Shown here piece by piece: positions 21,903-33,385 of a stretch of 64,000 bases of DNA. The translations under genes were made by a program, and so were the position numbers. The DNA lies in the NCBI GenBank assembly GCA_963556695.1, contig CAUWAG010000003.1:4464001-4528000 (forward strand), read 5' to 3'. Origin of the DNA: Anthostomella pinea (taxonomy: Eukaryota > Ascomycota > Sordariomycetes > Xylariales > Xylariaceae). Numbering within the stretch: the stretch's first letter is position 1; each line of letters opens with the position of its first letter. Under the pieces are notes generated by a model. The model was not told where the DNA came from. It did not search any database and saw only the letters and a program-made list of their open reading frames with translations.

Positions 21903-22402
21903 CTGGCGGGGGTAATATTAGCGTCGCTGAACTTGTAAGGGGCAGGCGACGTGCAATTGGCGCTTACTGTGGCCAGTGAATTGCCTCAATGTGTCCAGGG
22001 CGGTCGAAATGCGGTGGTCGAATGTGTCGGGTGTTTGTTGAGGTGATTGACGACTGCATGGAGACGGAGCTTGGAACACTGAAGTGACGCTCTGCAGGTG
22101 GCCTGCAGCAGGCGTGGGAGCTACACACGGACCACTTTAGTCGGTGCAGCACGAGGGAGATACAAACGGAGCGTGACGAGGCGGAGACCCGACGAAATTT
22201 TTGAATCATCATCAAACTGCAGCCGAACGGAAAATCCACCACTAATTCCATCATAGCCATCGACGCAGGGGCCTGGACATGGTCAGACTTCACCACCACA
22301 CTCTCCCGCCGATGCTCTATTCGTAGACACCCTTTTTACCCCCTCAAATGCATCTCTCGTCGCTCCCACTGTACCCCCTTTCCCCCAACACCCCGGACAG
22401 CT
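21903..22402. promoter_or_regulatory. Shared promoter region of NDUFB8 and SWR1
   Basis: The two starts point away from each other and the 500 bases between hold no other gene. The SWR1 leader is rich in pyrimidines just before its ATG. No specific operator was identified. Confidence 0.7.
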
Positions 22403-25400
22403 ATGACGGCCACCGCGTCGCCCAAGTCTGCGCCTACACTCGACAATGCCCAAGACCCTCCCGCCACCACATCAGATAGTCCCTCATATACCAATACAAT
22501 CCCCGAAACTGCTGGTGTTCCCGACGTGCCTCCCTCGAACTCCCAAACAAGTGGGAACCATGACGTGGACCAGTCTGCTGCCGCTCAAGTTGCCGCAGAT
22601 GACAGTATCGACAACAACGACGATGGTGATGTGGACGGAAGACCTGCCAAACGACGTCGAGTTCGCGATACGACCCCAGACAAGCAATCCCGTCGACCCA
22701 AACCCATTTCGCCCCCATGGAAGAAGATAGAGGCCGAGGGGCCGACAAGCTTCACAGATAATGGTAAACGCAGGTCTGGCCGGACTAATGCTGTCCCACT
22801 CGAACTACAGGCACCGGGAACCAAAAGGTTGACTAGGGGTGCTATTCACGGCCTCGGCGGTTCTCCTGCCTCCAAGGAGAAGCGTGCATCTACCAATGGC
22901 CACTCGAATGGGACACCAAAGAACGCGTCGACCGCGAAAAGGGCTGCCTCCAAGGCTCCCGCACCTGTTAGCAAACCATTGAACGGCTCAAGGCAATCGC
23001 CAAGGACTCGAAGACGCTCACCATCACCGCCGCCCGCATCGACCTCACCGCAACGATCTACGAGGACAAGTCGAAGCTTGAGAGCCCCGCGAGACAGCCT
23101 TGACAACCCCGTCGTTGACTCAGAACAGCCCACCCACGAGAGTCCGAACTCGCGCCCAACTAGAATTCGGCTGCGCATAAAGCCCGTGACCCTCCCCATC
23201 GTCCATCCGGCGCAAGTCAATGTGCCGCCCGGTCAGACAATCGCGCGTCCAAAGGTTGGGTCAAGCTTCAACGACTTTGTTGGACGAGCGCCGACCATAG
23301 ATGTCAACGATGGCGGTTGGTTGGATCTCGCCGATGAAGGACCCCCGTACACACAAGAGTCAGCGGAGAAGGATGCGAGTATCATATTGCGGATTGAGGC
23401 CGAGGCTGAGCCAGGAGGCCTACTCAGTGAAGCACGCTCTGCACTTTTTGTTCCAGAGCCTGTCGAAGAACCCCCTCGCCAGTGGGCGCATGCGGACCAT
23501 CTCCTCAAGCAAATGGCTAACTTCCGGAAGTTGATGCTGATGGAACAACAGCGACACAAAGCTACAGCAAAGCGCCTGGCTGAAGCTTGCAGGGATGAGT
23601 GGATACGCCGACAGCCAAAGTCAGCCGAGCAGATCGAAGCCGAAGCCCGGGTTGCGTGGATCGCGCGTTACAGGACTGTTGTGCGGGCTGTTGCAGGGAC
23701 GTGGGAAAATGTGAAGGTCGAAATCAATCGCCGCCGCCTAGAAGAATGGGAAGCTGCTGAGCAGAAGCGAGTGAAGGCTGCCCTTAATGAAGCCGTCAAT
23801 ATGTCAGAGCTCAAACTCCAGGCTCGGCGCGCCCACTTTGATTCAGAAGCCTTGTCCGATGACGAAGACGACGAAGACTTGGACGAATCCGATGAAGAAG
23901 CTGAGGATGACGATATTGACATGGACTCGGATGAAGCCTCTGTGTTAGGTGATGGATTGGGCAACGACGAAGACAATATGTCCTCGTCCGACGACGACGA
24001 CGAGGACGCCAAGTCGAACGCTTCGGACGAGGGTCTGACACAAGAACAACTGCTGCAGAAGTATACGAATGTTCCAGAGTTGCCAGATCCAGAGGAGGTG
24101 GCAAATGATGTCGGCGACAATACTGGAACGATACAGCCACAGGCCGAGGACGAAGGCGAGACTACAGATGAATCGGTGGATATGGATGACGACCTAGGGA
24201 CCAGTGACGAGGATATGGACAGTAATGGAGATGATGGTGGCGAACCCGCCGCCGAGTCTGAAGGCTCCGGTGAGGATGACGAAGAGGACGAAGAGCCTTC
24301 TGGCCTGCTTGGCTTGTTCTTTGGCAAGAATGAGTTGAAGCGAATGGAGCAAGATACTACCAACGAGGAGACAGTACAATCTCCTCAAGACGACGTTGAT
24401 ATGGTAGATGCTCCTGAGCCAGCCGCCGGCAAGCTCGACGCGGATCATCAAGCTGCTGAGACAGGTAGACTCAAGCCGGGAGCACCACTTGGTGGCCCAA
24501 GTCCACGGGAAAATCTAGCAGGCGCAGTGGAAACACCTGCAGAGGATCGTACCGATGCTGGTAACGCATCTTCTACCCAAGTCAAGGTAGCAACATCACG
24601 AGGACCTTCGTCAGGAGCTGTGGAGCCGCCGTCCGATCCACAACTCAGCAATCAACCCGATGCTCCGACGTCAATACCGAAACCGTTGCAAGCCCATGAT
24701 ATCGAAATGGAGATTATTGGTACGGTTGAGCGGGCAAATGAGGGCAGCGCCGAGAAAGCGGCAGCTATTCCAAGCGTCGAAGTCATCGACACATCATCGG
24801 AACAACAGCAACTTTCCTCCGACACGGACGCTGTAACCAATCCTCTAAGTCGCGACCGAAGCCAGTCACCTCGGACGGCGGACACCAAGCCCTCAGAAGT
24901 CGATACCTCTTCCTCAGTTGTGAAATCTGGTGCCAGCAGGTCTATCTCGCCTCATTCCCCTCACTCCCAGGTGCCAAAGACAGAAGCGCCGTTCCTACTG
25001 CGAGGAACCCTGCGCGAATACCAGCATTACGGCTTGGACTGGCTGGCGGGGCTGTACAGGAACCAGACTAACGGCATATTGGCCGACGAAATGGGTCTGG
25101 GAAAGACAATACAGACAATCGCTTTATTAGCCCACCTTGCTTGTCATCATGAAGTCTGGGGTCCGCATCTGGTCATCGTTCCGACCAGTGTGATGCTCAA
25201 CTGGGAAATGGAGTTCAAGAAGTGGTGTCCTGGGTTCAAAGTCCTATCGTATTATGGCAGCATCGAAGAGAGAAGGCGGAAACGACAAGGCTGGAAGACA
25301 GATGATATGTGGAACGTCTGCATTACGTCTTACCAGATTGTTCTGGCCGATCAACAAGTCTTCAAACGCCGACAATGGCATTACATGGTCCTGGATGAGG

Positions 25401-27676
25401 CACACAATATCAAGAACTTCAAATCAAAGCGGTGGCAGACACTGTTGGGGTTCAACACTCAAGCTCGACTCCTACTCACTGGTACGCCTCTGCAGAACAA
25501 TCTCACAGAACTTTGGTCTCTGTTGTTCTTCTTGATGCCGTCTGAAAACGGAGTGGGTGGCTTTGCAGACCTAGCAGAGTTTCAGGACTGGTTCCACAAG
25601 CCCGAGTCCCAGATCCTGGAGAGCGGCAGAGAGCAGATGGATGATGAAGCCCGGGCGATCATTGCCAAGCTACACAAAGTGCTCAGGCCATACCTACTGA
25701 GGCGACTGAAGGCCGATGTTGAGAAGCAAATGCCGGGCAAGTATGAACACGTCGAGTTCTGTCGACTGTCAAGACGCCAACGTGAGCTGTACGATGGATT
25801 CCTCGGCCGCACCGACACCAGGGAAGCCCTTTCTTCGGGTAACTACATCTCCGTCATCAACTGTCTTATGCAGCTACGGAAGGTTTGCAACCATCCTGAC
25901 CTTTTTGTTGAGCGACCCATCATGACGTCTTTTCGACAACCCAGGTCTATTGTCGCCGACTACGAGACCACTGAAAACCATCTGCGTGGAAAGCTTCTCG
26001 CGGTCCCCCCCATGAGCATCGTCAACCTGAGCTTCCTCAACCTAGTACCTGCACAACATGAGGAGTTATCCAACACTGTATGTGAACGCACGTCCGAGCT
26101 CAGTTCACATGGAGCGCTGATGGATCTTCGCGAAGCCCAAAAGGCACGAGCACAGGCCGCTTACACCAACCTGGATCCCTCCACTGTCGAGTCAAACATC
26201 ATATACCTGGAGAGTGCGGCCCGATGGGGTCGATTCGAAGAGTTGCAGCACCATGTCTACTTGAACGCGCTCAGACGCCAACAACGCCCTGTCTATGGCA
26301 AGCGACTGACAGATCTCCTCACATTGGGTGTGAATGAGCGACCATTCAAGGCGCGTCCGAGAGTACCGCAAAAGATCATGAGCTGGTTTGAAGAAGAATC
26401 GCCTGTTCTAAGATCAATGGTTCCTACCCTCGACCAACGTGCCTCGTTGGTAAGGAGCACCATCTCGAAGTTTGCGTGCGTCACTCCAGCTGTTGTGACA
26501 AGGGACATCGATCGATTCGTTCTAGGTTCAGGTGGTGTTGAAGCATTTGATGAGATGAACCTCAAACTAGCTGCCCCGATTCGCTATGCACCGTTTATGC
26601 CGAAGGAGCCTCCACTCGATCCATGGCATGAGTCGCGTATGAGGCTCAGCATTCAGTTCCCTGATAAACGACTCTTGCAATATGACTGTGGCAAGCTTCA
26701 AGCGCTCGATCGACTCCTACGCAAGCTTCAATCCGGCGGCCATCGTGCGTTGATCTTCACGCAGATGACCAAAGTTCTCGACATCCTGGAGCTGTTCCTC
26801 AATATTCATGGGCACAAATATCTCCGACTGGACGGAGCTACGAAGATAGAACAGCGACAGATAATGACGGATCGATTCAACAACGATCCACGAATTCTCT
26901 GTTTCATTTTGTCGACGCGATCCGGCGGTCTCGGCATCAATCTAACGGGAGCGGATACGGTCATCTTCTATGACCAAGACTGGAATCCCGCCATGGACAA
27001 GCAATGCCAAGATCGGTGTCATCGCATTGGTCAGACGAGAGATGTTCACATATACCGACTTGTGAGCGAGCATACGATCGAAGCAAACATTCTGCGAAAA
27101 GCGAGCCAGAAACAGATGCTAGACGATATTGTCATTCAAGAAGGTGGCTTCACAACTGACTACTTCAACAAGCTATCTGTGCGCGACGTCATTGGCGCAC
27201 CGACGGATGAAGCTGACGTGGTCGGTGATGCCATGGACCGGGTCTTGGGTGGCGTGGAAAATAGCGATCATCGAGCTGTCGGGCGTGTTCTCGAACAAGC
27301 TGAGGATCGTGAGGACGTCGACGCCGCTCACGTTGCCGAAAAGGAGATCCAAGAAGACGAAGCCGACTTTGAGGAAAAGCCTGCAACAGCAACTGGGTCG
27401 GGAACCTCCAGCGCACGACAAGGATCTCCTGCGACCCGAGACGACTCAGCCGCTCCTGGAGTCGGGAGGTCTAACCTCGGGCTATACGCAGAGTCTGCAG
27501 ACACGGATGGAGTGCTTCAGGAGATGGAAAGCAATGCCTGGGGTGAACGGATACAAACCATCGATGATTATATGCTCGGGGCAATGGGCAAAGAACTCGA
27601 GGGCACGCCACTGGAACTGCCGAAGGATAAGAAGAAGAGCAAGAGCAAAAAGGGAAAAGACACAAGGAAGCGGTAA
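22403..27676 (+). CDS. SWR1: SWR1 chromatin-remodelling ATPase (H2A.Z exchange)
   Basis: An uninterrupted frame of 1757 residues, the usual length for fungal Swr1. An N-terminal disordered basic region is followed by an HSA domain near residues 355-450 (RQWAHADHLLKQMANFRKLM), which in relatives binds actin-related proteins. Long acidic stretches near 480-660 resemble the histone-binding part. The SNF2 ATPase lobe starts near 865 (GTLREYQHYGLDWLAGLY) with Walker A DEMGLGKT near 895-900, DEAH near 997 and LTGTPLQNN. The second lobe carries the STRSGGLGINLTGAD and DRCHRIGQT motifs near 1504-1540. The large insert between lobes, typical of the INO80/SWR1 family, is present. The tail is Lys-rich (KKKSKSKKGKDTRKR). 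It should act in the nucleus as the catalytic subunit of the SWR1 complex that swaps H2A for H2A.Z. Confidence 0.97.
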   Translation: MTATASPKSAPTLDNAQDPPATTSDSPSYTNTIPETAGVPDVPPSNSQTSGNHDVDQSAAAQVAADDSIDNNDDGDVDGRPAKRRRVRDTTPDKQSRRPKPISPPWKKIEAEGPTSFTDNGKRRSGRTNAVPLELQAPGTKRLTRGAIHGLGGSPASKEKRASTNGHSNGTPKNASTAKRAASKAPAPVSKPLNGSRQSPRTRRRSPSPPPASTSPQRSTRTSRSLRAPRDSLDNPVVDSEQPTHESPNSRPTRIRLRIKPVTLPIVHPAQVNVPPGQTIARPKVGSSFNDFVGRAPTIDVNDGGWLDLADEGPPYTQESAEKDASIILRIEAEAEPGGLLSEARSALFVPEPVEEPPRQWAHADHLLKQMANFRKLMLMEQQRHKATAKRLAEACRDEWIRRQPKSAEQIEAEARVAWIARYRTVVRAVAGTWENVKVEINRRRLEEWEAAEQKRVKAALNEAVNMSELKLQARRAHFDSEALSDDEDDEDLDESDEEAEDDDIDMDSDEASVLGDGLGNDEDNMSSSDDDDEDAKSNASDEGLTQEQLLQKYTNVPELPDPEEVANDVGDNTGTIQPQAEDEGETTDESVDMDDDLGTSDEDMDSNGDDGGEPAAESEGSGEDDEEDEEPSGLLGLFFGKNELKRMEQDTTNEETVQSPQDDVDMVDAPEPAAGKLDADHQAAETGRLKPGAPLGGPSPRENLAGAVETPAEDRTDAGNASSTQVKVATSRGPSSGAVEPPSDPQLSNQPDAPTSIPKPLQAHDIEMEIIGTVERANEGSAEKAAAIPSVEVIDTSSEQQQLSSDTDAVTNPLSRDRSQSPRTADTKPSEVDTSSSVVKSGASRSISPHSPHSQVPKTEAPFLLRGTLREYQHYGLDWLAGLYRNQTNGILADEMGLGKTIQTIALLAHLACHHEVWGPHLVIVPTSVMLNWEMEFKKWCPGFKVLSYYGSIEERRRKRQGWKTDDMWNVCITSYQIVLADQQVFKRRQWHYMVLDEAHNIKNFKSKRWQTLLGFNTQARLLLTGTPLQNNLTELWSLLFFLMPSENGVGGFADLAEFQDWFHKPESQILESGREQMDDEARAIIAKLHKVLRPYLLRRLKADVEKQMPGKYEHVEFCRLSRRQRELYDGFLGRTDTREALSSGNYISVINCLMQLRKVCNHPDLFVERPIMTSFRQPRSIVADYETTENHLRGKLLAVPPMSIVNLSFLNLVPAQHEELSNTVCERTSELSSHGALMDLREAQKARAQAAYTNLDPSTVESNIIYLESAARWGRFEELQHHVYLNALRRQQRPVYGKRLTDLLTLGVNERPFKARPRVPQKIMSWFEEESPVLRSMVPTLDQRASLVRSTISKFACVTPAVVTRDIDRFVLGSGGVEAFDEMNLKLAAPIRYAPFMPKEPPLDPWHESRMRLSIQFPDKRLLQYDCGKLQALDRLLRKLQSGGHRALIFTQMTKVLDILELFLNIHGHKYLRLDGATKIEQRQIMTDRFNNDPRILCFILSTRSGGLGINLTGADTVIFYDQDWNPAMDKQCQDRCHRIGQTRDVHIYRLVSEHTIEANILRKASQKQMLDDIVIQEGGFTTDYFNKLSVRDVIGAPTDEADVVGDAMDRVLGGVENSDHRAVGRVLEQAEDREDVDAAHVAEKEIQEDEADFEEKPATATGSGTSSARQGSPATRDDSAAPGVGRSNLGLYAESADTDGVLQEMESNAWGERIQTIDDYMLGAMGKELEGTPLELPKDKKKSKSKKGKDTRKR

Positions 27677-28518
27677 GACCGGTGTCAGGATTGTGGCCCA
27701 TTGCATCCGCCATGGGTCAATGTCTCCGGTCACGATACAAGGCGCGTTTAGTGTACAAAAGAGATGGTTTATAGCGATGGGCTAGCGGCCGGGCATGGCA
27801 GGTTCGGATTCGGGTTCGCACGTGTACTTGTAGGGAAAGCCATGGGAGGCGTGGGTGAGACTTCGCATTGCGTTGCTTTGGTGTACGGACATCAGGGGGC
27901 CAAAGAAGCAGGCTGGCGCCACGGTTCATTTGAGGTTTTGCATTGGCTTCACGGGCAAGGCGCGGAGTTCATGACGGGGGGTAACCTAGAGGCTGCGCGT
28001 ACCTACGCATGAATCGGTAGCAGTCTACTCACTTAAATATTACAATAGAAGACAAAACTCAAAGGCGGACAGCCACTTCAAACCGGGTGCTATTGCCGAT
28101 CAAGGATGGAGAAATGTCAGCCGGAATGGAACCTATGGAAATGCCGCTGGAAGAGCCGATGGGGCCACCCCGCGCCGGGCATGATCCCCGCCCGTCGATT
28201 CACGAGGGCTCCATGGCGGCGGCACTGGTCGCTGCTCTTCAAGAACCTGTGAGTGCAAGCTCGAGCGATCCTAGCGATAGACCAACTAGCATCTTCGTCG
28301 GTTTGTTGGATGTAGGCCTCTGGCTCAAAGCTATTTCACTGTGCCTAGCCGAGCAGGATTACTACTCTACTTGTCCCCACGACATCATCACTCGTTCGAG
28401 CCATCCACTTTGGGAGCTTGGGGTCGATGGTGAAAGAGGCTCATGAACCAACGTTAACCTGTTTGAACATAGACAATCCCACGCGACCTTGGGGAAACTC
28501 AGATCGCAACTACTAAGA
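27677..28518. other. Spacer between SWR1 and the DUF3500 gene
   Basis: No convincing gene. A plus-strand frame at 28087-28446 has a Met/Pro-rich start and no known motif; it may be leader sequence of the DUF3500 gene. Confidence 0.45.
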
Positions 28519-29903
28519 ATGACCTCGCCGGCAAAGCAAGACTCGCAACATGGCGACTTCCGCCAGTATCTGCCAGACCTCAGCAGCTCGCGGTTTACGA
28601 CGATGGCTCAGAACGACGCCTATGGCCATGCGCGGGAGTTGAAGGAGAAACAGGCACCGCCGTGGCTGTATGGGCTGTACATGCATTGGCGCAAGCTGTT
28701 CCAGGAGCCGTTCAAGGGGATCACTAATGACGGTATGTATGTCGACTCATGCGAGATATCTTCACTTCGGCATGAGACAGCGCGGATGTGTGAGTGTATG
28801 AGCGACCTTTTGACTGTCTGACCATTATAACAGGAACCGTCAAACCAGGACTCTTCACGATCCAAGACGAAGGCATCCCCATCGACAGCATCGTCGCCGC
28901 CGCAAGCGCCGTAGTGTCGCAGCTGTCGCCCGAACAGGCCTCCAAGACCCTCCTGCACATCGACTCGCCCGAATGGCGCACATGGTCCAATCCGGAGTTC
29001 CTCATCAGCGACAAGGGCATCCGGCTAGATGAGCTGACCCCGTCGCTCCGCGACAGCGTGCTCGAGGTCCTGCAGGCCACACTGTCGCCCGAAGGCTACG
29101 CCAAGGCGCGGGACGCGATGCGCATCAACCACTTCCTGGGCGAGCTCGTCGGCGCCCCGCGCGTCATGAACGAGCACAGCTACAACTTCGTGCTCTTCGG
29201 CGCCCCGTCCACGACGGCGCCGTGGGGGTTCTCGTTCTACGGCCATCACCTGTGCCTCAGCGTGTTTCTCTACCGCACGCATATCGTCGTCTCGCCCTGG
29301 TTCACGGGCGCCGAGCCCAACGTCGTCGACGCCGGGCCGTACGAGGGCACGCGCATCCTGCAGGAGGAGGAGCGGCTGGGGCTGCGGCTGATGCAGAGTC
29401 TGGGTGATGGGGAGAAGGCTGCAGCGCGGGTTTACAAGTTGATGAAGGACCCGGATATGCCGCGCGGGAGGTGGAATCATGATGACCAACGCCACCTGTG
29501 CGGCGCGTACCGCGACAACCGCGTCGTGCCGTACGAGGGCGTCGTCGTGGGCACCCTGAGCACCACACAACAAGACCTCGTCCGATGCATCCTAAGCCAA
29601 TATTTACTATACCTCCCGGCGCGGGCGCGCGAGATCCAACTACGGAATATCGCGGCGCGCTTCGACGAGACGTACTTTAGCTGGATCGGCGGGTTCGGGG
29701 ACGCCGACGCGTTCTATTATAGGATTCAGAGCCCGGTTGTGGTGGTTGAGTTTGATCACCATTCGGGCGTGTTTCTCACGAATGGGGAGCCGGCTAAGTT
29801 TCATGTGCATACTTTGCTTCGGACGCCGAATGCGGGCGATTATGGGTTTGCGCTTCGTGGCCAGATCGAGGGCGTGGAGCAGGCGTTTGTGTGGGAGGGG
29901 TGA
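28519..29903 (+). CDS. DUF3500 family protein
   Basis: Exons 28519-28732 and 28834-29903 are joined across a 101-base intron with GTATGT and CTGAC...ACAG signals, giving 427 residues. The start is the ATG of MTSPAKQDSQHGDF, just before the conserved FRQYLPDLSSSRFTTMAQNDAYGHARELKEKQAPPWL. The DUF3500 core follows: GTVKPGLFTIQDEGIP, the HSYNFVLFGAPS and WGFSFYGHHLCLSVFLY segments, FTGAEPN, and near the end VEFDHHSGVFLTNGEPAKFHVH with several histidines that could bind a metal. Family members are found in bacteria and fungi; some are thought to be hydrolases, but no reaction is established. There is no signal peptide. The gene is strongly GC-rich in the third position, unlike its spacers. Confidence 0.92.
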
Positions 29904-30438
29904 GGGTTGGGGAGGTGATGAGCTGGACGCGTGATGGGTGCCTTTGTAGGGTATGCGATGGAGAAGTTGATCATATCAAGGAAGAACTGAGGCGATTCCA
30001 AATCATGCAACAGCGTTGCCGCGAGGTTTTCACGGCAGCCCTTTTACACTCACGCTCATCGTCGCTGTCTTAGCAAGCACGGTTTACAAGGCCTTTACGT
30101 CTACGGCCGTGGAACTCATAACGTGGCCGCCATATGTTGCCCTTCCTATACTTGAGGCATTTGTGACTGGATTAAATCCCTTGTGTTCGTGTAGAAGAAG
30201 TGCCCATCCATCTATCGCAGGCCTACTCCCATGTGGAACTCGTAGAGACCCCGGTGTGGTATTCCATGTACCTATCTAAACCGTGTCCAAAGACGAACTT
30301 CAATGCTCGTACGCCTGTGTATCGCCTTCGTTGCCGCTTCACCATATATCAGCCCGATGCCCAAACGGCTCCCATCTATGCGCCCCACTACAACACCCAG
30401 TTAAAAAAGTGCCCAAAGTGTCCATCCATCCATCACCA
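29904..30438. other. Spacer between convergent genes
   Basis: No gene or repeat was seen. It separates the 3' ends of the DUF3500 and acetyltransferase genes. Confidence 0.5.
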
Positions 30439-30969
30439 TCACAACGCCTTCGCAAGCACAATATCATGATGCACGCACTCCCCCATCGCAAAATCATACT
30501 CCCCAACCTTCCCAAACCCCAGCCTCAAGTACAACCTCTGCGCACCCTTACTCTCCTCCCAAACCGTCAACCACAGCTGCTTGAACCCCTCGGTCCGCGC
30601 CCGGACCTCGACCGCCTTGATCAGCGCGCTCCCGATCCCGCGGCCGTGGGCCCGCATGTCCACGTACAGCCGTCGCAGCTCGGCCTGCGCGGCGGGTTCG
30701 CCCGGCACGCTGTCGTCCGACTCGCCGCGCACGAGCTGCACGAACCCCAGCACGCGCCCCCTTTCTCCGTCGCGCGCGACGAACGTCGCCGTCCGCGCGT
30801 CCGCGAGGTCGGCCCGGACCGGGGCCGGCGCGTAGGTCGCGGCTAGGTGGGCGGCTAGGTCGTGCGGTGGCACCGCAAACCCGAAGGTCTGGGCGAAGGT
30901 GTCGGCACCGATGGCGGCGATCGCCTCGGCGTCGGAGAGGAACGCGGGGCCGATCTTGATAGCTGAGAT
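30439..30969 (-). CDS. GNAT-family N-acetyltransferase, start not resolved
   Basis: The frame contains a complete GNAT fold end: a beta strand (RVLGFVQLVRG), the acetyl-CoA loop ELRRLYVDMRAHGRGIGSALI (R-x-x-G-x-G pattern), a helix with a QLWLTVWEES strand, and the C-terminal GAQRLYLRLGFGKVGEYDFAMG. The N-terminal part ISAIKIGPAFLSDAEAIAAIGADTFAQTFG is typical for small GNATs. The frame stays open upstream to about 31100, but no ATG in this frame was found; an intron or a missed start is likely, so the upstream limit given is where family-like sequence begins. It acetylates an amine with acetyl-CoA; the substrate is unknown. A cytosolic role is likely. Confidence 0.8.
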   Translation of the reverse strand: MSAIKIGPAFLSDAEAIAAIGADTFAQTFGFAVPPHDLAAHLAATYAPAPVRADLADARTATFVARDGERGRVLGFVQLVRGESDDSVPGEPAAQAELRRLYVDMRAHGRGIGSALIKAVEVRARTEGFKQLWLTVWEESKGAQRLYLRLGFGKVGEYDFAMGECVHHDIVLAKAL

Positions 30970-31563
30970 GGGGGTTTGAGGCGTTGCGGTTGTTGGGGCG
31001 AATTTGGTGGTGACGGCGTGGCCGCTTAGGACTTGTGGCTCGCTTAGGTCTTTGGGGGTGCTGTGAGGTGACCATCGTGGCGTGTGATGTGAGATCTTAC
31101 GCGGGCTTTTGGAGTTGTACAGGAAATTGGAGCGTGGGTGAAGTGGTCTAATGTCTGGTCTATAATATTTACCTCCTACTACTTGTCAATATGCACGCCC
31201 TGCCGCATTCGCTTTTCCCGATTGTGGCACCCTGATAGTAAGTACAGGTGTCCAGGATGGTAATGGTTAGCGGTTCCACGTGTATCTGCAATGGTAATAG
31301 GTAGAACTTTACGCGATAGGAACTTTCTTATGGAACTTTTCTATAAAAAGATATGTGTGAGCATGGGGTTTACGGGCATCATATTGGATTCAGACCCATA
31401 CCCTGGAATCGCTAACCATTACTATGCTTGTTACGTGTAGTTGAGACACGGAAATGCATAGTCTGGAAAAGTCATTCGTGGACAGCGGTCGAAGACGGCG
31501 GAATATATCAAGCAGATGCCAGTCTGCAAGTCCATTCTGTGCCATTCAATTCCAAGCAGGATC
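30970..31563. other. Upstream region of the GNAT gene and 3' flank of the secreted hydrolase-like gene
   Basis: The part to about 31100 may contain the first exon of the acetyltransferase. The rest shows no gene. Confidence 0.45.
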
Positions 31564-33385
31564 TCAGTATGTGTCGAGTACGACTATGACTACCCCTAGG
31601 CCACGCACACCATCTGGAAGAAAGACCCCAATGTCATGAGTCACCAATGCTGCATTTCCCCAAAACGTCTCGGCTACCCCGGAGATCCTGACGCCAGCCG
31701 GCGAAGAGACAATGACAGCTTGGGAGACATCCTCGTAGTTCAGATTAACGACACTCAGTAGAAGCTGTTTCGATCCTGCGTCGAACCACGCTGCTGCATC
31801 AATCCGGTCAGCCCCTTGAATGTCAAGCGTTTGGGTCAAGGGCGCTTCCAGAAGGAACGCGGCGATAGCATCAGTCGTCAACACCGCCGCTAAATGACTC
31901 GTAAGGTTGGCCAGTTCGGCAGTGGTCGGGTAGTCCCACATCACGATGCCCTTAGCCCCATGATTGACAGCCAGCATCGTCACTACGGCCTCTTCGTCAG
32001 CAGTCGGGTACCGCGACCAGAACGTCTCATTGCCGAACGCTTGCGGCGCGTACCACTGGACCTTGGGCCACCCGATCAGCTCGTCCCGGCGATGGAACTC
32101 GTCGATGCGGTCGGAGATGTCCTCGAAAGTGCCGACACAGTCGTCGCATCCGCAGCAGCCGTACGTCGCGTTGCATACCGTATCGTACACGGTCGAGAAC
32201 GTCGCGTTGATAGCGATCGGATACGTGTCGGTCAGGATGATGTCGGCGCCGGCCGCGTAGTCGGCATAGTAGAAGTCATAGCAGTTCAGGGCCAGCGAGA
32301 CCGGGTGGTACGGGTCGAGCGAGCGGATCTTCTGGTACGCGATCCCCGTCGAGTTGATGGGGTTGCTTTTGCCGTCGGGCTCGTCGCTCTGGTACCAGAG
32401 TAACATGGATCTGTGGCTGCGTAGACGCTCCACCTGCGAGATCATGCCGGTGAGGTTCTGCCAGTCCCAGATCACGTTGTACTGGAGGTAGAGGCCCAGC
32501 TCGTCGGCTCGGTCTAGATATGGCTCGAATTGATCCCATGGGAAGGGCTGGTCGCCGAGGGTCCCTGTTGGTACTATGTGGATTACGTTGTATCCCATGG
32601 AAGCGAACTCGTCGAGTGTGGTCACGTTGCTGTCCCAGTATAAGGTCCACTGAACTATAGACTGAATTAGTAGTGCTCCTCCAAATTTGATCAGGGGGGA
32701 ATAACCGTAGTAGGTATATGGAAATATGTGCTTCCACTTCTCTTGGTCCCTCTGCACCCATAGGCCACCATACAAGTTATCGATTCGTGCTACACTGCCG
32801 TATCCTTCCGGGCTCGGAAGACGCAGGAACTCTGCTGAAGAGGTGTAGGTATTATTCCCGAGTTTCGCCAGGATGTTGATGGTATACGGGCTGAGGGTAG
32901 CAGGAAAGTTTTCCAGGTTCAGCGGGATTTCCACGTTGGTGGAATTGAGCTTGACACTCGCTGTGCCCACAAAAGTTCCATCTAATGATATTTGAACTTC
33001 AAGAACATCATTTTCTCCTGAGCGTGACGAGATGAGAGCTGTGGCCAGGGGTTGTCCGACTTGGTACGATATCTCCGAGTCGATAAGTAGGCTCGCTGTC
33101 TGATCCGTATCCAAGTAGATGCTTATCCTGGGGCGCACCCTGAGGTTCAAGAGGGGCACGCTGGATGTTGGAGGTTCCTCGAAGCCGCCGCCGGGATTGA
33201 ACGAAAAGTTACTGGGGTTTGTCAGTCTCCTGTAGCTCGTGCCTAAGGTAGGGGTGAATGTCTCACGTCTCTCTATAAGCCTTGCCGCACCAGATATCGA
33301 CACCGTCGGGGTTGTTGAACTGGGCGTTGAGAAGAGTCACCCATAGGGACAGGGCCAGACTGACTGCCACACGGAACGACCTCAT
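31564..33385 (-). CDS. Secreted glycoside-hydrolase-like TIM-barrel protein
   Basis: Exons 33385-33267 and 33211-31564 are joined across a 55-base intron, giving 588 residues. The start ATG opens a signal peptide (MRSFRVAVSLALSLWVTLLNA) and the mature protein begins QFNNPDGVDIWCGKAY. An N-terminal beta-rich part (to about residue 200) is followed by a probable TIM barrel: TTLDEFASMGYNVIHIVP, YNVIWDWQNLTG, LLWYQSDEPDGK with an acidic pair, ADIILTDTYPIAIN and KGIVMWDYPT. A C-terminal beta domain closes it. Many NxS/T sites fit a secreted glycoprotein. The layout resembles uncharacterised fungal glycoside hydrolases acting outside the cell, but the exact family and substrate cannot be told. All spacing and frame checks are consistent. 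Confidence 0.92.

Noticed and set aside
23668..24363. Ser-rich minus-strand frame
   Set aside because: It is the antisense shadow of the acidic region of SWR1.
28620..29573. Several long minus-strand frames across 28.6-29.6 kb
   Set aside because: They are shadows of the GC-rich DUF3500 gene.
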